Shown one piece after another: positions 7,974 to 16,614 of a stretch of 64,000 bases of DNA. Position 1 is the stretch's first letter. The number at the start of each line of letters is the position of its first letter. The stretch lies in assembly GCA_021785405.1 (NCBI GenBank), contig JAJYFF010000001.1, positions 94,933 to 158,932 of the forward strand. Reading direction: 5' to 3'. The stretch is from Pseudomonadota bacterium (GTDB taxonomy: Bacteria; Pseudomonadota; Gammaproteobacteria; Steroidobacterales; Steroidobacteraceae). The translations under genes and the position numbers were made by a program. Below the pieces are notes generated by a model. The model made no database searches and had not been told where the DNA came from. It saw only the letters and a program-made list of their open reading frames with translations.

Positions 7974-9629
7974 ATGAACGCCACGATGATGCCTTACCCT
8001 CTGACGTTGACACACATTCTCGAGCGCTCCGGCAAGCTTTTCCAGAAAAGCAAAATTGTCTCACGGATGCCGGACCGGTCGCTGCAACGTCACACCTACG
8101 ACGATTTCTATCGGTATGCAAGAGCCCTTGCGGAGGGCCTGACACGTCTGGGACTCGTTCGCGGCGATCGCGTAGCGACGCTGATGTGGAATCACTATTT
8201 TCACCTGGGCGCTTACTTTGGGATCCCTGCTGCCGGCGGCGTTGTCCACACACTGAATCTCCGTCTCTCGCCGATGGACCTCTCCTTGATCGCAAATCAT
8301 GCCGGCGACCGGTTTCTGATCGTCGACGATGTGTTGTTGCCGCTGTATGAAAAATTGCGAGCGGCAACGAAATTCGAGCGCGTCATCGTTGTGCCACTTA
8401 CCGGCCAGCCCGTGGCAAAGGAATTCGTGGATTGCGAGGCTCTTCTGCGCGAGTCCGTGCACGACCTGACGTACCCGGATCTTGATGAACGCGAGGGTGC
8501 GGCGATGTGCTATACCTCCGGAACGACAGGCGTGCCGAAAGGCGTGCTTTACTCGCACCGCGCGCTGGTGCTTCATTCCCTGGCCATGCTTTTTGCGGAC
8601 TGCGCGGCATTGGCGGAACGCGATGTGATCCTGCCCGTGGTGCCGATGTTTCACGCCAATGCCTGGGGGCTGCCTTTCGCGGCACCGATGGTCGGAGCCG
8701 GGCTCGTCTTTCCCGGACCTCACCTCGATCCCGAGAGCCTCTTGGATCTCGCAGAGCGAGAACGGGTGACCATTGCCGCCGGCGTCCCGACCGTCATGAT
8801 GGGAATCGCGGACGCGCTGGAAAAGTACGCCGGGCGATGGAAACTCGTACCGGGGCTGCGTCTGATCGTGGGCGGGTCTGCGCCCCCGGAAGCATTGATT
8901 CGACGGCTGGATAAACAAGGGATTCGTCTGGTGCATGTTTGGGGAATGACCGAAGCCACGCCGCTCGCGACTTGGTGCAACCCGATGCCGCAGATGGAGT
9001 GCTGGGATGCGGACGCGAAGTACGAGGTGCGCTCTCGACAGGGCAGACCGCTGCCACTTGTGGACCTGCGGGGAGTAGGGACCGAGGGCGAAGTTCCCTG
9101 GGATGGCAAGACACCCGGTGAGCTGCAGTTGCGCGGGCCCTGGATCGCTTCCAGTTATTTCAATTCCCCGGATGAGCAAAGCAAGTGGTCCGACGACGGA
9201 TGGTTCCGTACGGGCGACGTCGCCACGATCGACCCTGACGGGTACGTTCGTATCCTTGACCGTTCGAAGGACATCATCAAGTCCGGCGGGGAATGGATCA
9301 GCTCGGTCGACCTCGAGAATGCGCTGATGGCCCACCCGGCAGTGGTGGAAGCGGCGGTCATCGCCGTCTTCCATCCGAAATGGCAAGAACGACCTCTGGC
9401 CGTCGTTGTCCTGCGGGAGGGGGCCAGCGCCACTGCGGAGAATCTCCGCGAGCTGTTAGCCGGCCGGTTCGCCAAGTGGCAGCTTCCGGACGCGTTCGTG
9501 TTCGTGAAGGAAATTCCTCATACCTCCACCGGCAAGATATTCAAAGCGATACTCCGGGAGCGGTTCAAGAACCTGCGGGCTGACGCAGAGAACCACTTCG
9601 CTTGCATGGGCCTGCAGCCGGAAACTTGA
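7974..9629 (+). CDS. AMP-forming acyl-CoA ligase (medium/long-chain fatty acid type)
   Basis: A 551-residue ANL-superfamily enzyme that activates a carboxylic acid with ATP and CoA. The P-loop motif YTSGTTGVPKGVLYSHR lies near residue 180. The A5-like VWGMTEATP lies near 323, the hinge region WFRTGDVATIDPDGYVRILD near 405, and the catalytic Lys motif TSTGKIFKAILRERF near the end. The overall pattern resembles AlkK/FadD3-like medium- and long-chain ligases; the exact substrate cannot be read. The ATG at 7974 has a good ribosome site (GGAGGGGGAG). It stands alone between a hairpin region and an apparent IS91-like remnant. Confidence 0.9.
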   Translation: MNATMMPYPLTLTHILERSGKLFQKSKIVSRMPDRSLQRHTYDDFYRYARALAEGLTRLGLVRGDRVATLMWNHYFHLGAYFGIPAAGGVVHTLNLRLSPMDLSLIANHAGDRFLIVDDVLLPLYEKLRAATKFERVIVVPLTGQPVAKEFVDCEALLRESVHDLTYPDLDEREGAAMCYTSGTTGVPKGVLYSHRALVLHSLAMLFADCAALAERDVILPVVPMFHANAWGLPFAAPMVGAGLVFPGPHLDPESLLDLAERERVTIAAGVPTVMMGIADALEKYAGRWKLVPGLRLIVGGSAPPEALIRRLDKQGIRLVHVWGMTEATPLATWCNPMPQMECWDADAKYEVRSRQGRPLPLVDLRGVGTEGEVPWDGKTPGELQLRGPWIASSYFNSPDEQSKWSDDGWFRTGDVATIDPDGYVRILDRSKDIIKSGGEWISSVDLENALMAHPAVVEAAVIAVFHPKWQERPLAVVVLREGASATAENLRELLAGRFAKWQLPDAFVFVKEIPHTSTGKIFKAILRERFKNLRADAENHFACMGLQPET

Positions 9630-9701
9630 GCTCTAACGCGATAATCGAGCGACGACTACCTTTCACATGCTGATGCCCGACGGGGGTATCTGGGCGCAGG
9701 G

Positions 9702-9890
9702 GTGAGGCCGGAGTTCGTGCGCATTGCGGCGCCGACACCGCCGGAGCCGCAGGGGCTGGTCGAGAGGATCGGCACGCGCTTAGGGAGGCCGTTGGAGCGG
9801 CGCGGTATTCTGGTGCGCAGCGTCGACGATGGCTACCTTGACCTCAAGCCGGAGTCTGAAGAGGACGCTCTCACCCCACACGATACATGG
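9702..9890 (+). pseudogene. Probable IS91-type transposase fragment
   Basis: A short plus-strand stretch reads LVERIGTRLGRPLERRGILV then DDGYLDLKPESEEDA. This resembles the C-terminal region of IS91-family transposases. Upstream catalytic parts are missing and the downstream frame dissolves. It lies in the only gene-free stretch over 400 bp (9630-10082). The rest of that stretch holds no gene I can support, only the hairpin at 10043-10064. Recognition is from a short segment, so confidence is limited. Confidence 0.4.
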
Positions 9891-10035
9891 CGTATATGCC
9901 GCATATCGCGCGACGCATTTCCGGGTAATTTCCGCCGAGTCCGGCGGCGGCGGGGCGGCGTTCAGACCGGGCGAGGCTCTGGCTCTGAATGGCATCGCCA
10001 TCCGCCGCGTAATCCGCTCGAGGCCGGTGGCCCCA

Positions 10036-10064
10036 TGAAAAGGGCGGTCCGGGAACGGACCGCC
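10036..10064 (-). terminator. Rho-independent-like terminator of the 10083-10784 gene
   Basis: GGCGGTCCG (10043-10051) and CGGACCGCC (10056-10064) form a perfect 9-bp stem with a GGAA/TTCC loop. On the minus strand the stem is followed by CTTTTC, and it lies about 20 bp after the stop of the minus-strand gene. Confidence 0.7.
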
Positions 10065-10082
10065 TCGATCGCTTCGCGTCGC

Positions 10083-10784
10083 CTAATGTCCTGCCGTGTA
10101 GCTGAGATCGGCGTCATATCTGTCGACATGCGAGGAGGAACTCGCGATCGCCGCATTCAGCGCCTTGCGAATGCCTTGCGCCTTGTCGGCGCCATAGACC
10201 TTCGCCATCATCGTCCATAACGGCGGGTTGATCTTCCTGCCGAAGTCCGCCCAGTCCTTGTGCGGAATCACCAGTATGAAATCCGGCGCGCCCGAACGGC
10301 CATCGTTGACCTCGAACGTCATCGAGTAGTCCGGTCTGTGGGTTTTTGCAAAGGCCGCATAAACCATCTTGACGGAGTTCTTAAACGCTTCATGGGAGGC
10401 GTGTCCGCCCTTGAGCGTGAAAGTCACGACCTTGATCAAGTGGTCGCCCGCATCCACGCCCTTCGGCATATTGCTCATACCCGGAGCGAGCGTCATGAAT
10501 GAGCTGGTCTCGGTCAGCAAATGAGGGTTGACGGAATTCATGTACACCGATTCGCAGGCATGGAACTCTTGTCTCATCTCATCGAAATCTGCCCAGGTGA
10601 CCGGATCGGAGACATAGGAATAGGAATATGTGTTGCCGGTCACGTGCGCCCATGCCTTCCACGTGTACTTGACGCCATGCTCGCGAAAGCACTGGTTGAG
10701 AGCTTTCTCGCCCGCCTCGTAGGCCTGTAGCTGGGCTGGTGCCACCACGTCCGTGTAATCCCGCGTAACGTTCGCGTGAGTCAT
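10083..10784 (-). CDS. Protein of unknown function
   Basis: About 233 residues if started at MTHANVTRDYTDVVAPAQLQ (ATG at 10784). An in-frame ATG at 10880 would add 32 residues (MPPNSTQDHSRIWDGAGPIL), and no start has a convincing ribosome site. The sequence is soluble-looking, rich in Tyr and His, with VTGNTYSYSYVSDPVTWADF and a C-terminal region PDFILVIPHKDWADFGRKIN. No signal peptide or membrane segment is clear. Proteins with this kind of C-terminus are seen as hypotheticals in bacteria; I cannot name the family. It is divergent from the S9 peptidase gene and ends at a clear terminator. Confidence 0.6.
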   Translation of the reverse strand: MTHANVTRDYTDVVAPAQLQAYEAGEKALNQCFREHGVKYTWKAWAHVTGNTYSYSYVSDPVTWADFDEMRQEFHACESVYMNSVNPHLLTETSSFMTLAPGMSNMPKGVDAGDHLIKVVTFTLKGGHASHEAFKNSVKMVYAAFAKTHRPDYSMTFEVNDGRSGAPDFILVIPHKDWADFGRKINPPLWTMMAKVYGADKAQGIRKALNAAIASSSSHVDRYDADLSYTAGH

Positions 10785-10988
10785 TCCCGCGGCCTGCGCG
10801 CCGCCAATATGGATATTCGAGAGAATCGGTCCTGCGCCGTCCCAGATCCGGGAATGATCTTGAGTCGAGTTGGGCGGCATCGCATTATTCGACCGGCGGG
10901 TCGGCGGCCATGCCAATTCGAGGTTACGGACAGGACAAGGATAGGAGCCGGTATCGACCCCCGATACCGCGGTCACAGGGAGGAGCAC

Positions 10989-12965
10989 ATGAGTCGTTCG
11001 ATGCGCTTGGCGGTGACGATGTCGGTGGCGGTGATCGCGATTACTTCGGCGGGAGTGGTGGGCGCGAGCGCCGGCCCGACTCCCGGCTACGTGCCTCCTC
11101 CGCTCGCGATCTACGGCCAGCTGCCCTCCGTCGAGGCTCCAGCTCTCTCGCCGTCCGGTAACCGCCTCGCGTTCATCGAGCGCAAGGGCAGCCGGCGTTA
11201 TGTCGTGGCGACGGATCTCCAGTCCCGAAAGCTGCTCGCCGCCACCCGCATCGACAACACCAAGGTACGTGCGTTGCGCTGGTACGACGAGAGTCACCTG
11301 TTGATCAGTTACTCGTCGACCGCGTATCCGCCTTTCGGCTTTGACGGGAGCGAAGATGAATGGTCGTTCCTGGTGAGCTGGAACATCGCGAAGAATCGCA
11401 TGCGGTCGATCACGATGCGGGTCCCCGACGAACAAACGTTCAACACCGTCGCGGGAACTATCGAGAGGCGCGTCGTCAAGGGCCGAACGAAGCTGTTCGT
11501 GGTCGGTGCCTATGTCGACTCCCAATACGTCTATCCGGCGCTGTTCTCGTTCGATTTACATGCAGATCGGACGAGAATCGTGGCCCGCGCCGATTCCCTG
11601 CAGACGGATTGGATCGTCGATGCCCAGGGGCGCGTCGCCGCATCGTACACGTATCATATGCGAGGAAAGGACGAAGGCGATTGGATACTGCGGGTCCGCC
11701 ACCAGGGCGAGATGCGGCGGATCGCATCGGGCACGGCCGTCCTCGATCCTCCCAACCTCATCGGGTTCAGTTACGACGATAAATCGTTGATCGTCTCGTT
11801 CGCCACGACGCGGGGGTGGACCTGGAAGCCCCTGCGCCTCGCAACCGACTCGTGGGGTGCCCCCCTTGCCTCCGGAGAGACCTTCTATGAACCCACTCTC
11901 AACCCGTTGACCGGGCAGATCATCGGTGGCGTTGTCGACCCGTCGAATCCACGGCAAGTATTCTTCGATCCCGCGCTCGAGGCGCAATGGTCGGCCCTGG
12001 TCCGCGCATATGCCGGTGATCGAGTCGATCTCGTGTCTTATTCCGATGATCTCGAACGGTTCGTGGTCCGAGTCTTCGGTCCGCACTACGGTGACCGTTA
12101 CCTACTGGTCGATTGGCGTACCGTGGACTCGTACCCGATTGGAAACGTCTACCGCGGTCTGTCGACGTACGCCCGCGTCCAGCCGATCACCTATCGGGCT
12201 GCCGATGGCCTGAAGATCTCCGGCTTCCTGACGCTGCCGCCGGACCGACCCGCAATCAACCTGAGCCTCGTCGTGTTGCCCCATGGCGGTCCCGCGGCAA
12301 CGGACGACGGCGATTTTGACTGGTGGGCGCAGGCTCTCGCCTCGCGTGGCTACGCGGTGTTACAACCCAATTATCGGGGCTCCGACACCACCGATTCACT
12401 GCTGCGCGCCGGCTTCGGGGAGTGGGGTCGGAAGATGCAAACGGATCTCTCCGACGGCGTGCACTACCTCGTCGGGCGCGGTATCGCGGACCCAAAGCAC
12501 GTCTGCATCGTCGGTGGTAGCTACGGAGGCTACGCGGCGCTTGCGGGCGTGACCATTCAGACCGGCATCTACCGCTGCGCAGTGTCGGTCGCCGGCGTCT
12601 CCGACCTCGCGAAATTCCTCGAGTGGACCAACGCGACGATGATGGCGAACCGTAACGAATTCACGCGCTATTGGGATCGCTACCTCGGCGTCACGGGCCC
12701 GAAGGATCCACGTCTGCAATCGATTTCACCGATCGATCACGTGAACGCAGTCTCGGTTCCAGTTCTGCTGATCCACGGGCGTGACGACGTCGTCGTTCCG
12801 TACTCGCAGAGCAAGGAGATGGCCGAGGCGCTGCAGCGTGCCGGCAAATCGGTGCAGCTGATCAGTTTGCCGCACGAGGATCATTGGTTATCCCACAGTG
12901 CCACCCGCGAGCAAATGTTGGAGGCCATTGTACATTTTCTCGAACGCAACGATCCGCCCGGCTAG
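10989..12965 (+). CDS. S9-family (prolyl oligopeptidase-like) secreted peptidase
   Basis: A 658-residue serine peptidase of the acylaminoacyl-peptidase/dipeptidyl-peptidase type. It has an N-terminal signal peptide (MSRSMRLAVTMSVAVIAITS), a beta-propeller region (about 45-380) and a C-terminal alpha/beta-hydrolase domain. The triad is visible: nucleophile Ser in GGSYGGYAAL, Asp in HGRDDVVVPYS, and His in PHEDHWLS close to the C-terminus. The VVLPHGGPAATDDGDFDWWA segment is the oxyanion-region signature. The ATG at 10989 follows GGGAGGAGCAC, a strong ribosome site, so longer upstream frames are rejected. It probably cleaves peptides in the periplasm. Confidence 0.93.
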   Translation: MSRSMRLAVTMSVAVIAITSAGVVGASAGPTPGYVPPPLAIYGQLPSVEAPALSPSGNRLAFIERKGSRRYVVATDLQSRKLLAATRIDNTKVRALRWYDESHLLISYSSTAYPPFGFDGSEDEWSFLVSWNIAKNRMRSITMRVPDEQTFNTVAGTIERRVVKGRTKLFVVGAYVDSQYVYPALFSFDLHADRTRIVARADSLQTDWIVDAQGRVAASYTYHMRGKDEGDWILRVRHQGEMRRIASGTAVLDPPNLIGFSYDDKSLIVSFATTRGWTWKPLRLATDSWGAPLASGETFYEPTLNPLTGQIIGGVVDPSNPRQVFFDPALEAQWSALVRAYAGDRVDLVSYSDDLERFVVRVFGPHYGDRYLLVDWRTVDSYPIGNVYRGLSTYARVQPITYRAADGLKISGFLTLPPDRPAINLSLVVLPHGGPAATDDGDFDWWAQALASRGYAVLQPNYRGSDTTDSLLRAGFGEWGRKMQTDLSDGVHYLVGRGIADPKHVCIVGGSYGGYAALAGVTIQTGIYRCAVSVAGVSDLAKFLEWTNATMMANRNEFTRYWDRYLGVTGPKDPRLQSISPIDHVNAVSVPVLLIHGRDDVVVPYSQSKEMAEALQRAGKSVQLISLPHEDHWLSHSATREQMLEAIVHFLERNDPPG

Positions 12966-13084
12966 CGGCGCTGGTCGCGAACCCGCGGGTGAACTTGACG
13001 CGCTTTCACGCGTTATTTGCGCCGCATTCTCGACTGCGTGCGAGGATCACGGCACGCTGAAGTGATCGGGCCGAGCGGCCGGTT

Positions 13085-13660
13085 TCAGTCGCTACGTCCG
13101 AGCAGTGCGCGCTGGAAGGTCACTTGCTCGGGATTTCCTCCCAACCATACCGCGAGCAGGCCGCGCTGAAAATTTCGTCCCGCGATCGGCGCGCCTTCCG
13201 GTCGGCCGTTGAGGCTGAACCGCGTCGTGCCGTCCGGCAGGAAGTCGATCGCGATCAGGTCCCCGTTCTTGGCTTCGCCGAACGTCCGCATGAGGTCGAT
13301 CATCGCCGTGACTTTCGGCGCGATCCGCGCTTGCTCGGCCGGCGAATCATTGCGCGCGATCCCCTGGCGCAGCGCGTCGATCAACTGGCCGGCGTTCAGG
13401 TTGCGCGTCAGCGTCATCGATAGACGCTTGGGGCCCGGATCGGTCAGCGCCCGCACGCGATCGGTCGTCCGCGTCCGCAGGTACAGCGCGCCGACGTAGA
13501 CGTGGAAGAAGAACTTGGTTCGCAGGCCGGCGCCGTTCAGCACCAACTGCGTGCCGCCGACCTCGGCCGTGTTGGCGACCCGGATTCCGTCGACCGTGGT
13601 CGCACCGGCGCCGCCGCAGAGCGTGGTCGCGAGCGCCACTGTCAATAGCCATTGCTTCAT
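13085..13660 (-). CDS. Periplasmic chalcone-isomerase-like protein
   Basis: A 191-residue protein with a signal peptide (MKQWLLTVALATTLCGGAGA). The following domain resembles the bacterial chalcone-isomerase-like family (Chalcone_3). Features are LVLNGAGLRTKFFFHVYVGA and LYL near residues 40-65, a GPKRLSMTLTRNLNAGQLID segment, and a C-terminal FQRGLLAVWLGGNP. Bacterial members are not known to isomerise chalcones, and their role is obscure. The ATG at 13660 is preceded by AGAGAGAC. The 236 bp up to the next gene (13661-13896) hold nothing I can identify. Confidence 0.82.
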   Translation of the reverse strand: MKQWLLTVALATTLCGGAGATTVDGIRVANTAEVGGTQLVLNGAGLRTKFFFHVYVGALYLRTRTTDRVRALTDPGPKRLSMTLTRNLNAGQLIDALRQGIARNDSPAEQARIAPKVTAMIDLMRTFGEAKNGDLIAIDFLPDGTTRFSLNGRPEGAPIAGRNFQRGLLAVWLGGNPEQVTFQRALLGRSD

Positions 13661-13896
13661 CGCGTCTCTCTCTACTGCCCAGCCGCCGGCGGCGAGTCGT
13701 GCCGCCGCGAAGATCACCGCCGCGCTGACCCGAGTCATCGCGGTCGTCAGCGTTTTCGGATCTGCATGATAGCGCTCAGGGATCCGTTCGCTCGCGCCAA
13801 GGTAAAGAAAAAGACCTCGCGAACAGCGCGGACACGACCCCGAACCGCGCTGGCGGCACCGTGAAGCACAAAGTCGCGACGGCGCGGAGCGCCCCG

Positions 13897-14148
13897 CTAT
13901 AGCTTGGTGACGACGACGCGGCCCTGCGAATTGACGTAGATGTGATAACGCCTGCCGTCCCGGCACTTGACGCTGTAATCGCTGTCGCCGTTGCGCTTGA
14001 CCGCGACGATTTTGTCGCAGCGCTTGCCATGCAACGCGATCGTCGCCATCAAGTCCTTGGAAAACGACGGACTCTCGGCGCGCGCCGCTTGCGTCGCGCC
14101 GAGCAGGGTGGCGGCCGTCACGGCCGCGAGCACAAAATACTGTCTCAT
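13897..14148 (-). CDS. Small secreted protein of unknown function
   Basis: An 83-residue protein with a signal peptide (MRQYFVLAAVTAATLLGATQ, cleavage after AARA). The short mature domain has two cysteines (GKRCDKIVAVKRNGDSDYSV, then KCRDGRRYHIYV) that may form a disulphide. The start at 14148 is chosen because GGAGGTGACGAC precedes it directly; an in-frame ATG at 14169 lacks such a site. It follows the lipoprotein gene after a 23-bp gap, suggesting one transcript. Confidence 0.72.
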   Translation of the reverse strand: MRQYFVLAAVTAATLLGATQAARAESPSFSKDLMATIALHGKRCDKIVAVKRNGDSDYSVKCRDGRRYHIYVNSQGRVVVTKL

Positions 14149-14171
14149 GTCGTCACCTCCAGTGTTCATTG

Positions 14172-14879
14172 CTATAGCTGCGCTTTCGCGAATTTCTTCG
14201 GATCCGACAAAATCCCCCAAATCGCGCCGCGCGACGCGGCGATGTCCGCGGCAAGCGGCGGGTCGGAACCCTGGAGCAGCGACAGCACCTTCATCAGCAA
14301 AAGGTCGTAGCGCTGGTGGAGGTCGGCCATCGATGCATGACTTTGGCCGCTGTAGCGCGCCTGGAATTGGGCCAGCAGATCGTCGACCTGATTCTTCAGC
14401 GAGAGCTTGGTGAACAGACCGATCGCGTGGGTGTCGCGAAGCCGCTGTTCCAGGGACTTCAAATCGAGGTTTCCGGCATGTGCCGGCGGCGCCGCCTTCA
14501 CCGGCGGCGGCGAGGCAGTCACGTGCGGCGGCGAGGCTGTCACGTGCGGCGGCGACGCGGGCACGGGCGATCGCGAAGCCGGAGCGAGCCGCGCCACAGC
14601 CGGGGGCGTCGCGGGCGTGTGTGGTGACCGGTTCCCCGTCGAGGCCTTCATCTTCGGCAGCGCGCGCGCCGCCGGCTCTGGCATCGACGCCGGCGCGACC
14701 GAGGGACCTGACGGGGTCTCTTCGACCCGGCGGGGCGCCGCCGGCGGCGGCGTCACACGTGTGGGCGTCGGGCTCGGCGGCCGCAGCGGCGGCACGGGCT
14801 GTTGCACGCAGCCGCCGAGCACGCCGATGACCAGCAGGATCGCCGATGCGGCGCGCATCGATGAGCGGGCAAAGCGCAT
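14172..14879 (-). CDS. Pro-rich lipoprotein of unknown function
   Basis: A 235-residue protein with a lipoprotein signal (AILLVIGVLGGC) and a long Pro/Ala/Thr-rich linker (about 26-135). The linker contains two tandem TASPPHV repeats. A helical C-terminal domain (about 140-235) includes DLKSLEQRLRDTHAIGLFTK and LHQRYDLLLMKVLSLLQ. The architecture suits an outer-membrane-anchored protein that spans periplasm or peptidoglycan with its linker. The ATG at 14879 is preceded by ACGGAGACTAT. It lies directly upstream of the small secreted gene on the same strand. The family is not recognised. Confidence 0.72.
   Translation of the reverse strand: MRFARSSMRAASAILLVIGVLGGCVQQPVPPLRPPSPTPTRVTPPPAAPRRVEETPSGPSVAPASMPEPAARALPKMKASTGNRSPHTPATPPAVARLAPASRSPVPASPPHVTASPPHVTASPPPVKAAPPAHAGNLDLKSLEQRLRDTHAIGLFTKLSLKNQVDDLLAQFQARYSGQSHASMADLHQRYDLLLMKVLSLLQGSDPPLAADIAASRGAIWGILSDPKKFAKAQL
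14506..14547. repeat. Two 21-bp direct repeats inside the lipoprotein gene
   Basis: Two copies of GGCGGCGAGGC(A/T)GTCACGTGC lie head to tail and encode the duplicated ASPPHVT linker unit. A third, partial GGCGGCGA follows. This is a likely site of slippage and length variation. Confidence 0.8.
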
Positions 14880-15124
14880 ATAGTCTCCGTGTCGCGAGTC
14901 GCGACCACCGCATCCGGGGACGCAACACAGTATATCGCCGCCGCGCCGCAGCGAACGGCTTTCAATGCGTGCGGCGCCGGGTGGAATGCCGGCGCCAGCA
15001 CCTTGCCGGCGCCAACACGATGTATCCGGCCTTTTCAAAGGCCTTTGGTTGACGCGCGAGGGTTGGCTGCGCGGGTCGATCTCGTCCGTGCTGTCGGTCT
15101 CAATCATGAACCGCCGTCTCACGC

Positions 15125-15622
15125 TCACAAATCGAGTGCGAGATACTCCGCGCCGGCGACCGGGTTGGACCCGTAGGGATCGATGGGCTGGAAGCCGAGC
15201 GTGCGATACAGCGCCCGCGCGGCGCTCATGCTCGGCAGCGTGTCGAGACAGAGGCGCGTGTACCGCAGCGCGCGGGCGTGATCGCAGATCCGCTCGACGA
15301 GCTGCCGTCCCAGGTTCTGGCCGCGCACCGCAGGGCGCACGTAGAGCCGCTTCATCTCGCAGGCGCCGTCGTCGAGCGCACGCAAACCAACGCAGCCCAC
15401 CGCGTCCGTGCCGCGTCGTGCGAGCAGCAGTCGGCCGGAGGGCGGTGCGTAACGTCCCGGCAGTGTCGCCACCTCAGCATCGAAGTCTTGAAAGCACCGG
15501 TCGACGCCCACGCCAGCGGCGTACTCGCGAAAGAGCGCGCGCACCGTCACGAGATCCCGCGGGAAGTCGGCGTCCTCGATCGTGAACGGTGCCGCCGTGA
15601 GTCCTCTCGAATCGGGTGTCAC
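15125..15622 (-). CDS. GNAT-family N-acetyltransferase
   Basis: A 165-residue acetyl-CoA-dependent acyltransferase. The acetyl-CoA-binding motif A is MKRLYVRPAVRGQNLGRQLV near residue 95. Beta-strand 5 and motif B are RLCLDTLPSMSAARALYRTLGFQ near 125-148. The substrate is unknown. A GTG start at 15622 overlaps the stop of the upstream ICL/PEP-mutase family gene (GTGA), indicating translational coupling. Initiation further upstream would run into that gene. The 245 bp beyond the operon towards 14880 carry no gene. Confidence 0.87.
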   Translation of the reverse strand: MTPDSRGLTAAPFTIEDADFPRDLVTVRALFREYAAGVGVDRCFQDFDAEVATLPGRYAPPSGRLLLARRGTDAVGCVGLRALDDGACEMKRLYVRPAVRGQNLGRQLVERICDHARALRYTRLCLDTLPSMSAARALYRTLGFQPIDPYGSNPVAGAEYLALDL

Positions 15623-16455
15623 GGCCCGCCGCCAAACAGGGCGTCGAGTTCGGCGTGCGGCATCGCCGAGCCGAGTCCGTCGAAGCGACCGTCCGCGGCG
15701 AGCCGGCGCGCGGCGCTGAGGAAGCCCGTCCAGGCCGCCCGCGCGAGCGCACCACCGACGCTGATGCGCCGCACGCCGAGCGCCGCAAGGTCCGACACGG
15801 CGAATTCGCTCGTCCCGCTGATCAATACGTTCACGGGTTTCGGGGCCACCGCTTCGACCACGGCGGCGATCTGCTCGCGCGTACGGATCCCGGGCGCGTA
15901 CAGGCAGTCGGCGCCGGCGCTCGCGTAGGCGCGGAGCCGCCGGATCGTCTCGTCGAGATCGGGTCGGCCACGAATGAACCCTTCCGAACGTCCGACCAGC
16001 AGGACGTCGGCGCCGGCGCGATCGATCGCCTGACGCGCCGCGCGCAGCCGCTCGACGGCGACATCCAGTGCATAGAGCGGTTCGGTGGCCACCCCGCTCG
16101 CATCCTCGATCGACAGGCCCGCGACGCCGGTGTCGACCGCCCGGCGCACGTTCTCGGCGACGCCCGCCGCGGTCGCGGCGTAACCGCTTTCGAAATCGGC
16201 ATTGATGGGGACGCGCGCCGTCGCGACCAGGATCTGTAGATGCTCGAGGACCCGATCGCGGGGCATGGCGCCGTCCGCGCGTCCTTGCGACCACGCGAAG
16301 CCGGAACTCGTCGTCGCAAGCGCCGGGAAACCCAAGGACTGCAACGCCAGGGCGGAACCGACGTCCCAGGGATTCGGGATCACGAAGCAGCCGCGTTCGT
16401 GCAGGCGTCGGAAGGTGCGCCGTTTGTCATCGACGGTAATGGCTGGGGAGTTCAT
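15619..16455 (-). CDS. Isocitrate lyase/phosphoenolpyruvate mutase superfamily protein
   Basis: A 278-residue TIM-barrel enzyme of the ICL/PEPM superfamily. Visible features are IPNPWDVGSALALQSLGFPA at about 26, INADFESGYAATAAGVAENV near 105 (metal-binding Asp and Glu), and GLSIEDASG with VGRSEGFIRG further on. Members cleave or isomerise C-C or C-P bonds of 2-oxo acids (for example methylisocitrate or oxaloacetate). This short subgroup is usually unassigned. It overlaps the GNAT gene by 4 bp. The 159 bp between its ATG and the divergent M20 gene should hold both promoters. Confidence 0.88.
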   Translation of the reverse strand: MNSPAITVDDKRRTFRRLHERGCFVIPNPWDVGSALALQSLGFPALATTSSGFAWSQGRADGAMPRDRVLEHLQILVATARVPINADFESGYAATAAGVAENVRRAVDTGVAGLSIEDASGVATEPLYALDVAVERLRAARQAIDRAGADVLLVGRSEGFIRGRPDLDETIRRLRAYASAGADCLYAPGIRTREQIAAVVEAVAPKPVNVLISGTSEFAVSDLAALGVRRISVGGALARAAWTGFLSAARRLAADGRFDGLGSAMPHAELDALFGGGP

Positions 16456-16614
16456 CGGTGCGTGTCCGCTGGGTGCGCGGTGGAATCATCGCGCCAGACG
16501 CCGACGGGTGCAATCGACGGGTATGAGCGGTCTTTCTGGGCCTTTGCGAGCGCTGCCGTGGGGCGCCAGGGCCGTGCTACGCTGGCGTGCAGCAGCAGCG
16601 GGGAGGGGGCGACG

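Noticed and set aside
9702..10220. A 172-residue plus-strand gene
   Set aside because: Only the first 60 residues look like anything (IS91 transposase C-terminus). The rest crosses a terminator hairpin and the end of the opposite gene.
13661..13896. Small genes in the gap after the chalcone-isomerase-like gene
   Set aside because: Short frames exist but none has a ribosome site or a protein-like composition.
14965..15030. GCCGGCGCC repeats in the 245-bp gap before the GNAT gene as a regulatory array
   Set aside because: The short GGCGCC/GCCGGC words are expected by chance at this GC content, and spacing is irregular.
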